DNA of 52,743 bases, from positions 1 through 52,743 of the forward strand of contig NZ_BNBS01000053.1 in NCBI RefSeq assembly GCF_014656075.1. The letters run 5' to 3'. The position numbers and the translations under genes were made by a program. This stretch comes from Streptomyces hydrogenans. Lineage in GTDB: Bacteria; Actinomycetota; Actinomycetes; Streptomycetales; Streptomycetaceae. The notes beneath the pieces are model-generated. The model had not been told where the DNA came from, searched no databases, and saw nothing but the letters and a program-made list of their open reading frames with translations. This document shows, one piece after another, positions 26,487-34,457 of the stretch; position 1 is the first letter of the stretch, and each line of letters begins with the position of its first letter.

Positions 26487-27809
26487 CTACGTCTTTTCCG
26501 GCAGCCGCAGGATCGGGAAGCTCCCCGTGTTCGTCGGCGCGTGGTCCGGCAGCCACAGCACCGCGACCGCCCCGCCGACGCCCTCCGGCGCGGCCTCCGA
26601 GGCCACGTTCCGGAAGGTCAGCCGGGCCCCGAGGACCCGCGCCTGGCCGGCCGCGATCGTCAGGCCCAGGCCGTGGCCCTGGCCAGCCCGGTCGCTCGTG
26701 CCGGTACGGAAGCGGCTCGGGCCCTCGCGGAGCAGCGCCTCCGGGAAGCCGGGGCCGTGGTCCCGCACCCGCACCACCCGGCCCTCGACGGTGACCTCCA
26801 CCGGTCCCTTGCCGTGCTTGGCCGCGTTGGCCAGCAGATTGCCGAGGATCCTCTCCAGTCGGCGCGGGTCGGTCGACACCCAGGACTCGTGCACCACCCG
26901 GACCTCCGCCTCCGGGAACACCGACCGCACCCGCCGCTCCACGAACTCGCCGAGCGCGATCTCCTGGAGCTCCGCCCGCTCCGAGGCCCCGTCCAGCCGG
27001 GCCACCTCCAGCACGTCCTCGACCAGCGTCCGCATCGCCTGGGCCCGGTCCCGTACCAGCTCGGTCGGGCGGCCGGGCGGCAGCAGCTCGGCCGCCGTGA
27101 GCAGCCCGGTCACCGGAGTGCGCAGCTCGTGCGCGATGTCCGCGGTGACCCGCCGCTCGGCCTCGATCCGCTCGTGCAGGGCGTCGGTGAGCGAGTCGAT
27201 CGCCCACGCCAGGTCGTCGGTCTCGTCGCGCACGACTCCGCCGACGGCGTCCCGGACCCGGACGTCGCCGTTGCCCTGGGCGACTCGTCCGGCCGCCGCG
27301 GCGGCCTTCCGCAGCCGCCGGGAGAGCTGCCCGCCGACGAGGATGCCGAGCGCGCAGCCGCCGAAGACCACCGACACCGAACCGATGACCAGCGCCCGGT
27401 CGAGGTCCTTCATGATCGTGGCGCTGCGGTCGGCGAAGGGGATGTGCAGCGAGAGCACGTCGCCGTTGGCCAGCGGCACCGCCGCCCACACGTCCGGCGG
27501 CCCGCCGTGCCGGTGCTCCTGCACGTACGTGCCCCGCCGCTGGTCGCGCATCAGCTGGTCGAGCTGGTCGGGCAGCGCCGGGTCGTTGATCTTGGCGCCG
27601 AAGCGCGGCTCCTTCGGCTTGGAGGTCTCGTACAGGCGCTGGGCGAAGAGCAGCCGCTCCATCTGGACCTCGCGCGCGTTGTCGAGCATGGAGATGCGCG
27701 CGGCGTTGTGCACGACCACGCTGAGGGTGACCGCGATCAGCGCGCCGACCGCCGCGATGGCCAGGGCGATCTTCCAGCGGACGCCGGTGCGGAGCGGGAG
27801 CGCTCTCAC
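26487..27809 (-). CDS. cseC: CseC sensor histidine kinase (envelope stress)
   Basis: A 440-residue membrane kinase, last gene of sigE-cseABC. There are TM segments at about 13-35 and 138-160, flanking a roughly 100-residue extracytoplasmic sensor, then a HAMP-like region, the HisKA motif VTADIAHELRTPVTGLL with His227, and an ATPase domain with N box LGNLLANAAKHGK, G1 VRDHGPGFPE and G2 GQGHGLGLTIA. In S. coelicolor CseC responds to cell-wall damage (for example vancomycin) and phosphorylates CseB, which turns on sigE. It starts 3 nt after the cseB stop. It converges with the MFS gene. Confidence 0.95.
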   Translation of the reverse strand: MRALPLRTGVRWKIALAIAAVGALIAVTLSVVVHNAARISMLDNAREVQMERLLFAQRLYETSKPKEPRFGAKINDPALPDQLDQLMRDQRRGTYVQEHRHGGPPDVWAAVPLANGDVLSLHIPFADRSATIMKDLDRALVIGSVSVVFGGCALGILVGGQLSRRLRKAAAAAGRVAQGNGDVRVRDAVGGVVRDETDDLAWAIDSLTDALHERIEAERRVTADIAHELRTPVTGLLTAAELLPPGRPTELVRDRAQAMRTLVEDVLEVARLDGASERAELQEIALGEFVERRVRSVFPEAEVRVVHESWVSTDPRRLERILGNLLANAAKHGKGPVEVTVEGRVVRVRDHGPGFPEALLREGPSRFRTGTSDRAGQGHGLGLTIAAGQARVLGARLTFRNVASEAAPEGVGGAVAVLWLPDHAPTNTGSFPILRLPEKT

Positions 27810-27812
27810 CGA

Positions 27813-28523
27813 TCAGCCCCTGAGCTTGTAGCCGAAGCCGCGGACCGTCTCGATCCGGTCCTGGCCGATCTTGGCCCGCAGCCGCTGCACGTGGACGTCG
27901 ACGACCCGGGTGTCGCCGCCCCAGCCGTAGTCCCAGACCCGCTCCAGGAGCTTGTCGCGGGAGAGCACGGTGTTCGGCGCGGAGGAGAACTCCAGGAGCA
28001 GCCGCATCTCGGTCGGCGTCAGCGCCACCGGCTCGCCGCGCCGGCGCACCTCCATGCCCTCGGTGTCGACCACCAGCTCTCCGTCGCCGAAGACCAGCGG
28101 CCCGCCGTCCCCGGCCCGCTCCTCGTCCTCCGCGCCCGCGCCGTTGCCGGCCGCGTGGCCGAAGCGGCGCAGCACGGCCCGGATGCGGGCCATGAGGACG
28201 GAGCCGTCGAAGGGCTTGGTCACGTAGTCGTCCGCCCCGGCCTCCAGACCGAGGACGACGTCGATGGAGTCGGCGCGGGCCGACAGCATGATCACCGGGA
28301 CGGTCGACTCGTCGCGGATGCGGCGGCAGAGGCTGACCCCGTCCATGCCCGGCAGCATGACGTCGAGCAGCGCGATGTCCGGCCGGTGGGCGCGGAAGGC
28401 GTCCAGGCCGGAGAGCCCGTCGGGCATCGCGGTGACGCGGAAGCCGTCCCGCTCCAGGGCGAGCTGGGTGGCCTCACGGATGACGTCGTCGTCCTCGACG
28501 AACAGGACATGGGTCTCGGCCAT
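27813..28523 (-). CDS. cseB: CseB response regulator (OmpR family)
   Basis: The 236-residue response regulator has a receiver domain with acidic pocket E10/D11/D12, Asp54 in IALLDVMLPGMDG and Lys in VTKPFD, and a C-terminal OmpR winged helix (VALTPTEMRLLLEFSSAPNTVLSRDKLLERVWDYGWGGDTRVVDVHVQRLRAKIG). It contains an Asp/Glu/Gly-rich linker (GNGAGAEDEERAGDGG). It activates sigE transcription in the model species. A 72-bp gap separates it from cseA, and it is followed at once by cseC. Confidence 0.96.
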   Translation of the reverse strand: MAETHVLFVEDDDVIREATQLALERDGFRVTAMPDGLSGLDAFRAHRPDIALLDVMLPGMDGVSLCRRIRDESTVPVIMLSARADSIDVVLGLEAGADDYVTKPFDGSVLMARIRAVLRRFGHAAGNGAGAEDEERAGDGGPLVFGDGELVVDTEGMEVRRRGEPVALTPTEMRLLLEFSSAPNTVLSRDKLLERVWDYGWGGDTRVVDVHVQRLRAKIGQDRIETVRGFGYKLRG

Positions 28524-28595
28524 CGTGCGGTCCTTCGGTGGTGGGTGACTCGGGGAGGGCGGGGGCGGTCCGGGCCGGCGGGCGGCCCGGCGGTC

Positions 28596-29405
28596 TCAGC
28601 CGGCGGCGGGCGGGCTCGGCTCCGGTTCCGGCACCGCGGTGGTGCCGTCGCCCTCGCCGACGGCGCGGCTGAAGTCGTTGTGCACCCAGTCGTGCTGGGT
28701 GAACCGGTTCCCCGACCAGCGGTACGTGATCACGTCCTCGCCCGAGGGGTAGGCGACCGGGTCGCCCTCCGCGTACACCTGCTTCGTCACGATCAGGTCG
28801 CCGCGGTCGATCGTGCCGTAGACCGCCGCGTCCTCGGCCATGAAGACGTTCTCGTAGCCGTTGGCCGTGGCGGTGCCGGGGGAGGCCGTCCCGCCGGGCT
28901 GCTTGCGGTACACGTACGTGCCGATGCCGACCGCGTCACCGCAGGTCATCACGTTGACGACGACGTCCGGCGCGGTGCCGCCGGTGAGGTCGCCGTAGGA
29001 GGTGTCCACCGGGTAGACGTCGGCGACGCACGGCTTCAGGTCGTCCTTCAGCCGGGCGCCGATCTTCGGGTCGCCCTTGAGGAGCGCGATCGGATCGACC
29101 CGCGGGGGCTCCTTCGCGTAGCCTTGGCCGCTCGCCGTGGCGGGCGGGGTGGGGGCGGCGGCGGTCGCGTCGGCGCGCGCCGCGCCCTCGTCGCGGGAGC
29201 CCGTGCCGCCGGTCGAGCACGCGGCCACGAACAGGCCGAGGGCGGCGAGTCCGGCCATCGCCGTGACACCCGCCGCCTTGGGGCCGACCGCCCGGGACGT
29301 CCCGCCACGGGCCCGGCCGGCACCGTCCCCGGCACCGCCGAACGCGTCGCCGGTCCTGCCGCCGACTCTGCCGTCGCCGTCGACGTCGTCGTCTAGGCCG
29401 CGCAC
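28596..29405 (-). CDS. cseA: CseA lipoprotein, negative modulator of the SigE system
   Basis: The 269 residues carry a lipobox LFVAAC with lipidated Cys63, followed by a Ser/Thr/Ala/Pro linker and a globular extracytoplasmic domain (from about PPRVDPIALLKGDPKIGARLKDDLKPC) with two further cysteines. In S. coelicolor CseA is a lipoprotein that dampens SigE activity. The segment before the Cys is 62 residues, long for a type II signal peptide; no in-frame start closer to the hydrophobic stretch keeps a basic n-region, so either a long n-region is real or translation starts inside. The GTG overlaps the sigE end by 13 nt, suggesting coupling. Confidence 0.9.
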   Translation of the reverse strand: MRGLDDDVDGDGRVGGRTGDAFGGAGDGAGRARGGTSRAVGPKAAGVTAMAGLAALGLFVAACSTGGTGSRDEGAARADATAAAPTPPATASGQGYAKEPPRVDPIALLKGDPKIGARLKDDLKPCVADVYPVDTSYGDLTGGTAPDVVVNVMTCGDAVGIGTYVYRKQPGGTASPGTATANGYENVFMAEDAAVYGTIDRGDLIVTKQVYAEGDPVAYPSGEDVITYRWSGNRFTQHDWVHNDFSRAVGEGDGTTAVPEPEPSPPAAG

Positions 29406-29989
29406 CGCTCGCGCCCTCCCTCGTCACCTCGCACGGTCGCCGCAGCCGACCGCTGTCCTCCGGTCCGCTCCCCGGGCCGCCCCAGCGCGAGGGCGTCCAG
29501 ATCGCGGCTCTCCAGCTCCTGGCGGAGCCGGGCGAGCGCGCGGTGGAGCGTCGACTTCACCGTACCCGTCGACATGCCGAGCGCCGCCGCGGTCTCCTCG
29601 GTGCTCATCTGCTCCCAGTGCCGCAGCACGACGACGCTGCGCTGCTTGGGCGCCAGCACCTTGAGGATGTCCATGAGCAGGGCGCGGTCGGCGTGCTGCT
29701 CGGTGGGGTCGTCCACGCTCGCGTCCGGAAGCTGCTCGGTGGGCACCTCCTCCAGACGGCGCGCCCGCCACCACTCGGTCCGCGTGTTGATCATGACCCG
29801 GCGCAGGTACGCGTCGGCCAGCGACTTGTCCGCGATCCCGTCCCAGCGGCCGTACGTACGGACCAGCGCCGTCTGCAGGAGGTCCTGCGCGTCGACCGGG
29901 TCCGGGACGAGCCGACGGGCGCTGCGCAGCAGCGCGTCCTGCCGCGTGCGGACGTACTCCTCGAAGTCGAGCACCTCGCCCTGGCTCAT
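29393..29989 (-). CDS. sigE: ECF sigma factor SigE
   Basis: This 198-residue ECF sigma factor is nearly identical in its core to S. coelicolor SigE. Region 2 is visible as RSARRLVPDPVDAQDLLQTALVRTYGRWDGIADKSLADAYLRRVMINTRTEWW and region 4 as LKVLAPKQRSVVVLRHWEQMSTEETAAALGMSTGTVKSTLHRALARLRQ. The ATG at 29989 is chosen over the GTG at 30004 because GGAGG lies 8 nt upstream of it. The protein has no anti-sigma partner in the operon; control is at transcription through CseB. SigE governs cell-wall maintenance genes. Relative to the model protein it has an extra Gly/Arg-rich C-terminal stretch. Confidence 0.96.
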   Translation of the reverse strand: MSQGEVLDFEEYVRTRQDALLRSARRLVPDPVDAQDLLQTALVRTYGRWDGIADKSLADAYLRRVMINTRTEWWRARRLEEVPTEQLPDASVDDPTEQHADRALLMDILKVLAPKQRSVVVLRHWEQMSTEETAAALGMSTGTVKSTLHRALARLRQELESRDLDALALGRPGERTGGQRSAAATVRGDEGGRERCAA

Positions 29990-30031
29990 CCCGGCTGCCT
30001 CCACAATCCCCGTGACCTGCTTGTTCTCCGT

Positions 30032-30043
30032 GTCGTCGACGAC
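30032..30043. promoter_or_regulatory. Palindrome in the sigE promoter region
   Basis: GTCGTCGACGAC is a perfect 12-bp palindrome, flanked by CTCCG and CGGAG further out. It overlaps a minus-strand TAGCGT hexamer (30042-30047) upstream of sigE. It is a candidate CseB or other regulator site; CseB sites are usually direct repeats, so the assignment is open. Confidence 0.35.
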
Positions 30044-30163
30044 GCTACGGAGCGCTTGTCACGGGGCTGTGCGGGGCAGCCGTCGGTGGACGCACGGCTG
30101 CCCATCGGTTGTGTAACAGCGGCCGGCGGGCGGGTGCGCGCGGCGGTGGGCGGTCGGGTCGGC

Positions 30164-31102
30164 TCAGGTCAGCGGCAGCCGGTACCGGCCGCCGTCCAGG
30201 GGTTCCACCAGACCGTCCGAGACCAGGCCGTCCAGGGCCCGGCCGCGCTGGACCGGCTCGTCCCAGACGGCGTCGAGCGCGGACTGGGGGACGGGCCCGG
30301 GGGAGTCGCGGAGCACCGCGAGGAGCCGGCCGCGGACCTGACGGTCGGTGCCGGCGTAGGTCTGGCCGCGGCGCGGCGGGCCGTCGTGGGCGGGCTTGCC
30401 GGCGCCCAGCCAGGCGCAGCGGTCGGAGAGCGGGCAGCGCCCGCAGTCCTCGTTCTTCGCCGTGCAGACCAGGGCGCCCAGCTCCATGGAGGCGGCGGCC
30501 CAGCGGGCCGCGGTGCCCTCGTCGTCGGGGAGCAGGGCGCGGGCGAGCCGCCGCTCGGCGGCGGTGGTGGCGTTCGGCGGGTACTGGACGCCGGTCGCCG
30601 CGCGGGCGAGGACCCGGCGCACGTTGGTGTCGAGGACCGCGTGGCGCTGGCCGTAGGCGAAGGAGGCCACGGCGGCGGCGGTGTACTCGCCGATGCCGGG
30701 CAGGGCGAGGAGCTGGCCGTGGTCGCTCGGCACGTCACCGCGGTGCCGGTCCCTTATCGCCACGGCCGCCGCGTGCAGCCGCAGGGCCCGGCGCGGGTAG
30801 CCGAGCCGGCCCCAGGCGCGGACGGCCTCGCCGGGCGGCTCGGCGGCCAGGTCGGCCGGGCGCGGCCAGCGCGCCAGCCACTGCTCGTACACCGGGAGCA
30901 CCCGGACGACGGGGGTCTGCTGGAGCATGAACTCGCTGACCATGACGCCCCAGGCACCGGCCTCGGGGCGGCGCCAGGGCAGGTCGCGGGCGTGCCGGTC
31001 GAACCAGGCGAGGACCGGCCCGTGCAGCTCGGCCGGGTCGGCGGCGGCCGGAGCCGTACCGACGGAGGGGGACAGGGAGGCGGGGGCATCGATGGAAGTC
31101 AT
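30164..31102 (-). CDS. mutY: A/G-specific adenine DNA glycosylase
   Basis: Removes adenine mispaired with 8-oxoguanine. The 312 residues contain the catalytic Glu57 in VMVSEFMLQQTPVVRV, the helix-hairpin-helix LPGIGEYTAAAVASFAYG with catalytic Asp158 in VLDTN, and a [4Fe-4S] loop with C213, C220, C223 and C229 (C-x6-C-x2-C-x5-C). The C-terminal NUDIX-like 8-oxoG-recognition domain of E. coli MutY is replaced by a shorter segment of about 80 residues resembling a winged helix, as in other actinobacteria. It is downstream of the PAP2 gene on the opposite side and close to disA, as in M. tuberculosis. Confidence 0.94.
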   Translation of the reverse strand: MTSIDAPASLSPSVGTAPAAADPAELHGPVLAWFDRHARDLPWRRPEAGAWGVMVSEFMLQQTPVVRVLPVYEQWLARWPRPADLAAEPPGEAVRAWGRLGYPRRALRLHAAAVAIRDRHRGDVPSDHGQLLALPGIGEYTAAAVASFAYGQRHAVLDTNVRRVLARAATGVQYPPNATTAAERRLARALLPDDEGTAARWAAASMELGALVCTAKNEDCGRCPLSDRCAWLGAGKPAHDGPPRRGQTYAGTDRQVRGRLLAVLRDSPGPVPQSALDAVWDEPVQRGRALDGLVSDGLVEPLDGGRYRLPLT

Positions 31103-31135
31103 GGCACCCCCGATCCTGGCACGTCCGGGGAGTGA

Positions 31136-31813
31136 TCAGTACGCGCCGTGGCGGGCCCGCGAGCGGCGCCCGGGGCGCGCGGAGGCGTGCGCCGGGGTCG
31201 CGGGCCCCCGCCCCGCGCACCACACGACGGCCGCGCTCCTGCTGGACCGGGCCGTCTCCACCAGTGAGGTCACCGGCCGGCGGGCGGCACGCATGACGAG
31301 GAAGGCGACCAGACCGCCGAGGATCAGGCCGGCCGTCACGTCGTGCGGGTAGTGGACGCCGACGAAGACGCGGGAGAAGGCCATCAGGATCGCCATCGGC
31401 ACGGTCAGCCAGACGATCCCGCGCCAGGAGAGGGCGAGCGCGATGGCGGCGGCGCCGGCGATGGCGGAGTGGTTGCTGGGGAAGGACCAGTCGCCGTACG
31501 CGGGGCAGTCGACGAGCGCGGCGGGCGCCCCCACGACGGCCCGGCACGGGCGTTCCTCGTCGATCAGGGACTTCAGGCCCTCGCTCACCACGTAACCGAA
31601 GGCGGTGGCGAGCGGGGCGAGGAGGGCGAGCGCCATCGCCTGGCTCGATCCGGTCCGCGAGCGCCACCACCCGGCCAGGAACAGTGCGCCGAAGAGCAGC
31701 AGTCCGAGCTCCGTCCAGACTTCGGCGAGCAGCTGGAACCAGTGCGGTGTGGAGTGCGCGAAGTCGAGGACGTCGAGGTAGAGACGGTCGGAGAGGTCGA
31801 GGAGGTTGTCCAT
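31136..31813 (-). CDS. PAP2-family membrane phosphatase
   Basis: The 225-residue integral membrane protein has about five TM helices. The three PAP2 motifs are present: KSLIDEERPCR (KxxxxxxRP), PSNHS (PSGH type) and SRVFVGVHYPHD (SRxxxxxHxxxD). Likely substrates are undecaprenyl pyrophosphate or phosphatidate-like lipids, i.e. lipid-carrier recycling for wall synthesis. A minus-strand TAGCGT (31822-31827) ends 8 nt before the ATG, so the leader is nearly absent. The C-terminal 45 residues are basic and low-complexity. It is divergent from the 32039 gene. Confidence 0.92.
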   Translation of the reverse strand: MDNLLDLSDRLYLDVLDFAHSTPHWFQLLAEVWTELGLLLFGALFLAGWWRSRTGSSQAMALALLAPLATAFGYVVSEGLKSLIDEERPCRAVVGAPAALVDCPAYGDWSFPSNHSAIAGAAAIALALSWRGIVWLTVPMAILMAFSRVFVGVHYPHDVTAGLILGGLVAFLVMRAARRPVTSLVETARSSRSAAVVWCAGRGPATPAHASARPGRRSRARHGAY

Positions 31814-32038
31814 GGTGCATGACGCTAACCGGAATCCGGAGTGCTCCGCCCCGGGCCAAGGAAGGATCCGACCCCTGACGAAAGTGGGGGTCGGAGCAAA
31901 AGGGACGCGCGGAGGGTCGATTTCCGGCCGTCGTGGGGAGAGTTCCCGTTCCCCGAGGATGTGATCATCGGCAAAACTTGGGCTCTCGGGCGGCGGGTGG
32001 GGCGGGAGTTGGGCGTGATCTCTCGTAAGGTTCGGGGC

Positions 32039-32911
32039 GTGGGATCTTTGCGCAATCCGGTCGGGCCGCTTCCCTCCACCATCTACTGGCGACGGAGGGC
32101 GGTCGCGCTGTGTCTGATCGCACTTCTCGCCCTGCTCACCCTGTGGGCCGTCACCTCCGGTGACGGAGCCGGGAAGAAGACGAACGACGCCGCCAACGGC
32201 TCGTCCCCCGCACCCTCCATCACCCCCGGCCCCGGCGGCACCGGCCCCGCCATCAGCCAACAGCCCGGCGGACGGGACGAGTCGGACGACTCCGGCGACG
32301 CGGGCGAGTCCGGCACGGGCGACGGCTCGGGCAGCGGATCCGGGTCGGGTACGGGCTCCGCCGACGGCTCGGCCGGTACGGACACGGGCGCGGGCTCCGG
32401 CGACGGCGCCGCGTCCGGCACGGCGGGCAAGAACGGCGACACCGACGGCGCGGGCGGCGACGGCGGGGCCGGAACCGGCGCGGGACAGCGCGTCCCGGCC
32501 GGCTCGCCGCTCCCGAACTGCCCTGCCGGATCCCTGGAGTTGATGCTGCGCAGCGCCAAGCTCACCTACGAGCCCGGCGAGCGGCCCCGCTTCCAGCTGG
32601 TCCTCAAGAACACCTCGGACGCCGACTGCAAGGCCGACCTCGGCCCGCGCGCCGCCGTCCTCAAGATCAGCAACCCGCAGAGCGACCGGCTGTGGTCCTC
32701 CGACGACTGCCCCCGCCCCGCCGACCCGGTCCTCCTCAAGCTCCCCGCCGGCGCCACGATCACCCACACCGTGGAATGGGACCTCCGGCGCAGCGCCCCG
32801 CAGTGCGCCACCGCCCCGGCGGGCGCGGCCGGCCCGGGCAACTACCTGGTCGAGGCGACCGTGGCGGGCGGGAAGCCGGTCGCGACGCCGTTCAGCCTGG
32901 CGAAGGACTGA
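32039..32911 (+). CDS. Membrane-anchored protein with a Gly/Ser linker and an extracellular beta domain
   Basis: This 290-residue protein has a short basic N-terminus, one TM segment (about 19-38, VALCLIALLALLTLWAV) and a roughly 120-residue linker rich in Gly, Ser, Asp and Thr (DGSGSGSGSGTGS). The C-terminal 130-residue domain begins PLPNCPAGSLELMLRSAKLTYEPGERPRFQLVLKNTS and looks like an immunoglobulin-like beta sandwich with four cysteines. No catalytic motif is seen. The GTG at 32039 is supported by TAAGGT (32026-32031) ending 7 nt before. Its 3' end is duplicated in the tandem repeat downstream. The family is not recognised. Confidence 0.75.
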   Translation: MGSLRNPVGPLPSTIYWRRRAVALCLIALLALLTLWAVTSGDGAGKKTNDAANGSSPAPSITPGPGGTGPAISQQPGGRDESDDSGDAGESGTGDGSGSGSGSGTGSADGSAGTDTGAGSGDGAASGTAGKNGDTDGAGGDGGAGTGAGQRVPAGSPLPNCPAGSLELMLRSAKLTYEPGERPRFQLVLKNTSDADCKADLGPRAAVLKISNPQSDRLWSSDDCPRPADPVLLKLPAGATITHTVEWDLRRSAPQCATAPAGAAGPGNYLVEATVAGGKPVATPFSLAKD

Positions 32912-33090
32912 CGGGCGGGGGACCGATCCGTTCGGCATGGCGATGGGATGACGGGCGGGTGGCCGCACCGTTCGGCCCGGCGATGGACTGACGGGCGGGG
33001 GGCCGATCCGTCCAGCCCGGCGAAGGGCTGACGGACGGGCGACCGAACCGTTCGGCCCGGCGAAGGACTGACGCGCGGGGAAGCGATCCC
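32905..33090. repeat. 40-bp tandem repeat, about 4.6 copies
   Basis: Units start at 32905, 32945, 32985, 33025 and 33065 (partial), each beginning GG(A/G)CTGACGG-like sequence and ending CCCGGCGA(A/T). The first unit covers the last codons and TGA of the upstream gene, and the sequence just before it (CGTTCAGCCTGGCGAAG) is a partial zero unit. So the array grew from the 3' end of the gene. The 40-bp period is not a multiple of three, so it is non-coding. It ends at the bidirectional terminator. Confidence 0.9.
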
Positions 33091-33095
33091 CGGCA

Positions 33096-33130
33096 GGTGG
33101 CCCCCACCGGCACGACCGGTGGGGGCCACC
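33096..33130. terminator. Bidirectional terminator between the 32039 gene and disA
   Basis: A 15-bp perfect stem GGTGGCCCCCACCGG (33096-33110) with its complement (33116-33130) and a 5-nt loop. No U-tract. Confidence 0.85.
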
Positions 33131-33134
33131 GCCG

Positions 33135-34259
33135 TCAGACGTACCGTTCCAGGATCGACGACTCCGCCAGCCGCGACAGGCCCTCGCGGACGCTGCGGGC
33201 CCGCGCCTCGCCGACGCCGTCCACGGTCTGGAGGTCGTCCACGCTCGCCGCGAGCAGCTTCTGCAGCCCACCGAAGTGCTCCACCAGACGCTCGATGATC
33301 GCGCCGGGGAGCCGCGGCACCTTCGCGAGCAGCCGGTAGCCGCGCGGCGAGACCGCCGAGTCGAGGGTCTCGGGGGAGCCGCTGTACCCCAGGGCCCGCG
33401 CGACGACGGGCAGTTCGAGCAGCTCGGTGTGGGTGAGCGCGTCCAGCTCGGTCAGCGCCTCCGCGACCGTGCGGGAACGCTTCGCCGTCGGCTCCGGCAC
33501 GTAGTCCCGGATCACCAGCTCGCGCTCCGGCTCCACGCCCGCGATCAGCTCGTCGAGCTGGAGCGAGAGCAGCCGGCCGTCGGTGCCGAGCTCGACCACG
33601 TACTCCGCGATCTCGGTGGCGATCCGGCGGACCATCTCCAGGCGCTGGGCGACGGCGGTGACGTCCCGGACGGTCACCAGGTCCTCGATCTCCAGCGCGG
33701 AGAGCGTGCCGGCCACCTCGTCGAGGCGGAGCTTGTACCGCTCCAGGGTCGCGAGCGCCTGGTTGGCCCGGGACAGGATGGCGGCCGACTCCTCCAGGAC
33801 CCGCCGCTCGCCGTTCACGTACAGCGCGATCAGCCGCATCGACTGCGAGACGGAGACGACGGGGAAGTTGCACTGCTTGGAGACCCGGTCCGCCGTGCGG
33901 TGGCGGGTGCCGGTCTCCTCGGTGGGGATGGAGGCGTCCGGGACCAGCTGCACACCGGCCCGGTGGATCTTGGAGATGTCCTTGTCGAGGACGATCGCCC
34001 CGTCGAGCTTGCACAGCTCCCGCAGACGCGTCGCGGCGAACTCCACGTCGATCACGAAGCCGCCGGTGCACATCGAGTCCACCGTCTTGTCCATGCCGAG
34101 CACGATCAGGCCACCGGTGTTGCCGCGGAGGATCCGCTCCAGGCCGTCGCGCAGGGCGGTGCCGGGCGCGACCGCGCTCAGCGCCGCGCGCATCAGTGCT
34201 TCGTTGCCGGAGCCCGCGCCGGACTTTCCAGGAGCTGCTGCCCCGTCCTTGGCTGCCAC
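33135..34259 (-). CDS. disA: DisA diadenylate cyclase (DNA-scanning c-di-AMP synthase)
   Basis: A 374-residue enzyme that makes c-di-AMP from two ATP. The DAC domain has DGAIVLD (86-92) and GTRHRTA (117-123), the two signature motifs. The central helical spine is followed by a C-terminal RuvA-like helix-hairpin-helix domain (VPRLPGAIIERLVEHFGGLQKLLAASVDDLQTVDGVGEARA) that binds branched DNA. The GTG at 34259 is supported by GGAGGAG just upstream and by the length of the S. coelicolor protein. It is the sole c-di-AMP synthase in Streptomyces. It lies downstream of radA, whose product restrains DisA in Bacillus. Confidence 0.97.
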   Translation of the reverse strand: MAAKDGAAAPGKSGAGSGNEALMRAALSAVAPGTALRDGLERILRGNTGGLIVLGMDKTVDSMCTGGFVIDVEFAATRLRELCKLDGAIVLDKDISKIHRAGVQLVPDASIPTEETGTRHRTADRVSKQCNFPVVSVSQSMRLIALYVNGERRVLEESAAILSRANQALATLERYKLRLDEVAGTLSALEIEDLVTVRDVTAVAQRLEMVRRIATEIAEYVVELGTDGRLLSLQLDELIAGVEPERELVIRDYVPEPTAKRSRTVAEALTELDALTHTELLELPVVARALGYSGSPETLDSAVSPRGYRLLAKVPRLPGAIIERLVEHFGGLQKLLAASVDDLQTVDGVGEARARSVREGLSRLAESSILERYV

Positions 34260-34457
34260 TGCACTCCTCCGGCTCGTACGGATGGGCGAGACCAGGGCAA
34301 AGTCTAGCGACACCACCCCGCGGCCCTGGGCCGCACGCCGGTCGGGGGTGCTCCGGACGGGCCCCCGCCGGGGCGGCCCGGTCGCGATCCGCCCTACCCG
34401 CTGGGCCACGCGCCTACCCCTCCGACCCCCCACCGGAGTACCCGGGTCACCCCTCCG

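Noticed and set aside
30004..30004. GTG at 30004 as sigE start
   Set aside because: The ATG at 29989 has the better-spaced GGAGG; the GTG is part of the same ribosome binding region.
32892..33113. A minus-strand frame of 73 codons with a repeated RRAER...PSPG peptide
   Set aside because: It is a by-product of the 40-bp tandem repeat; the period is not a multiple of three and nothing supports translation.
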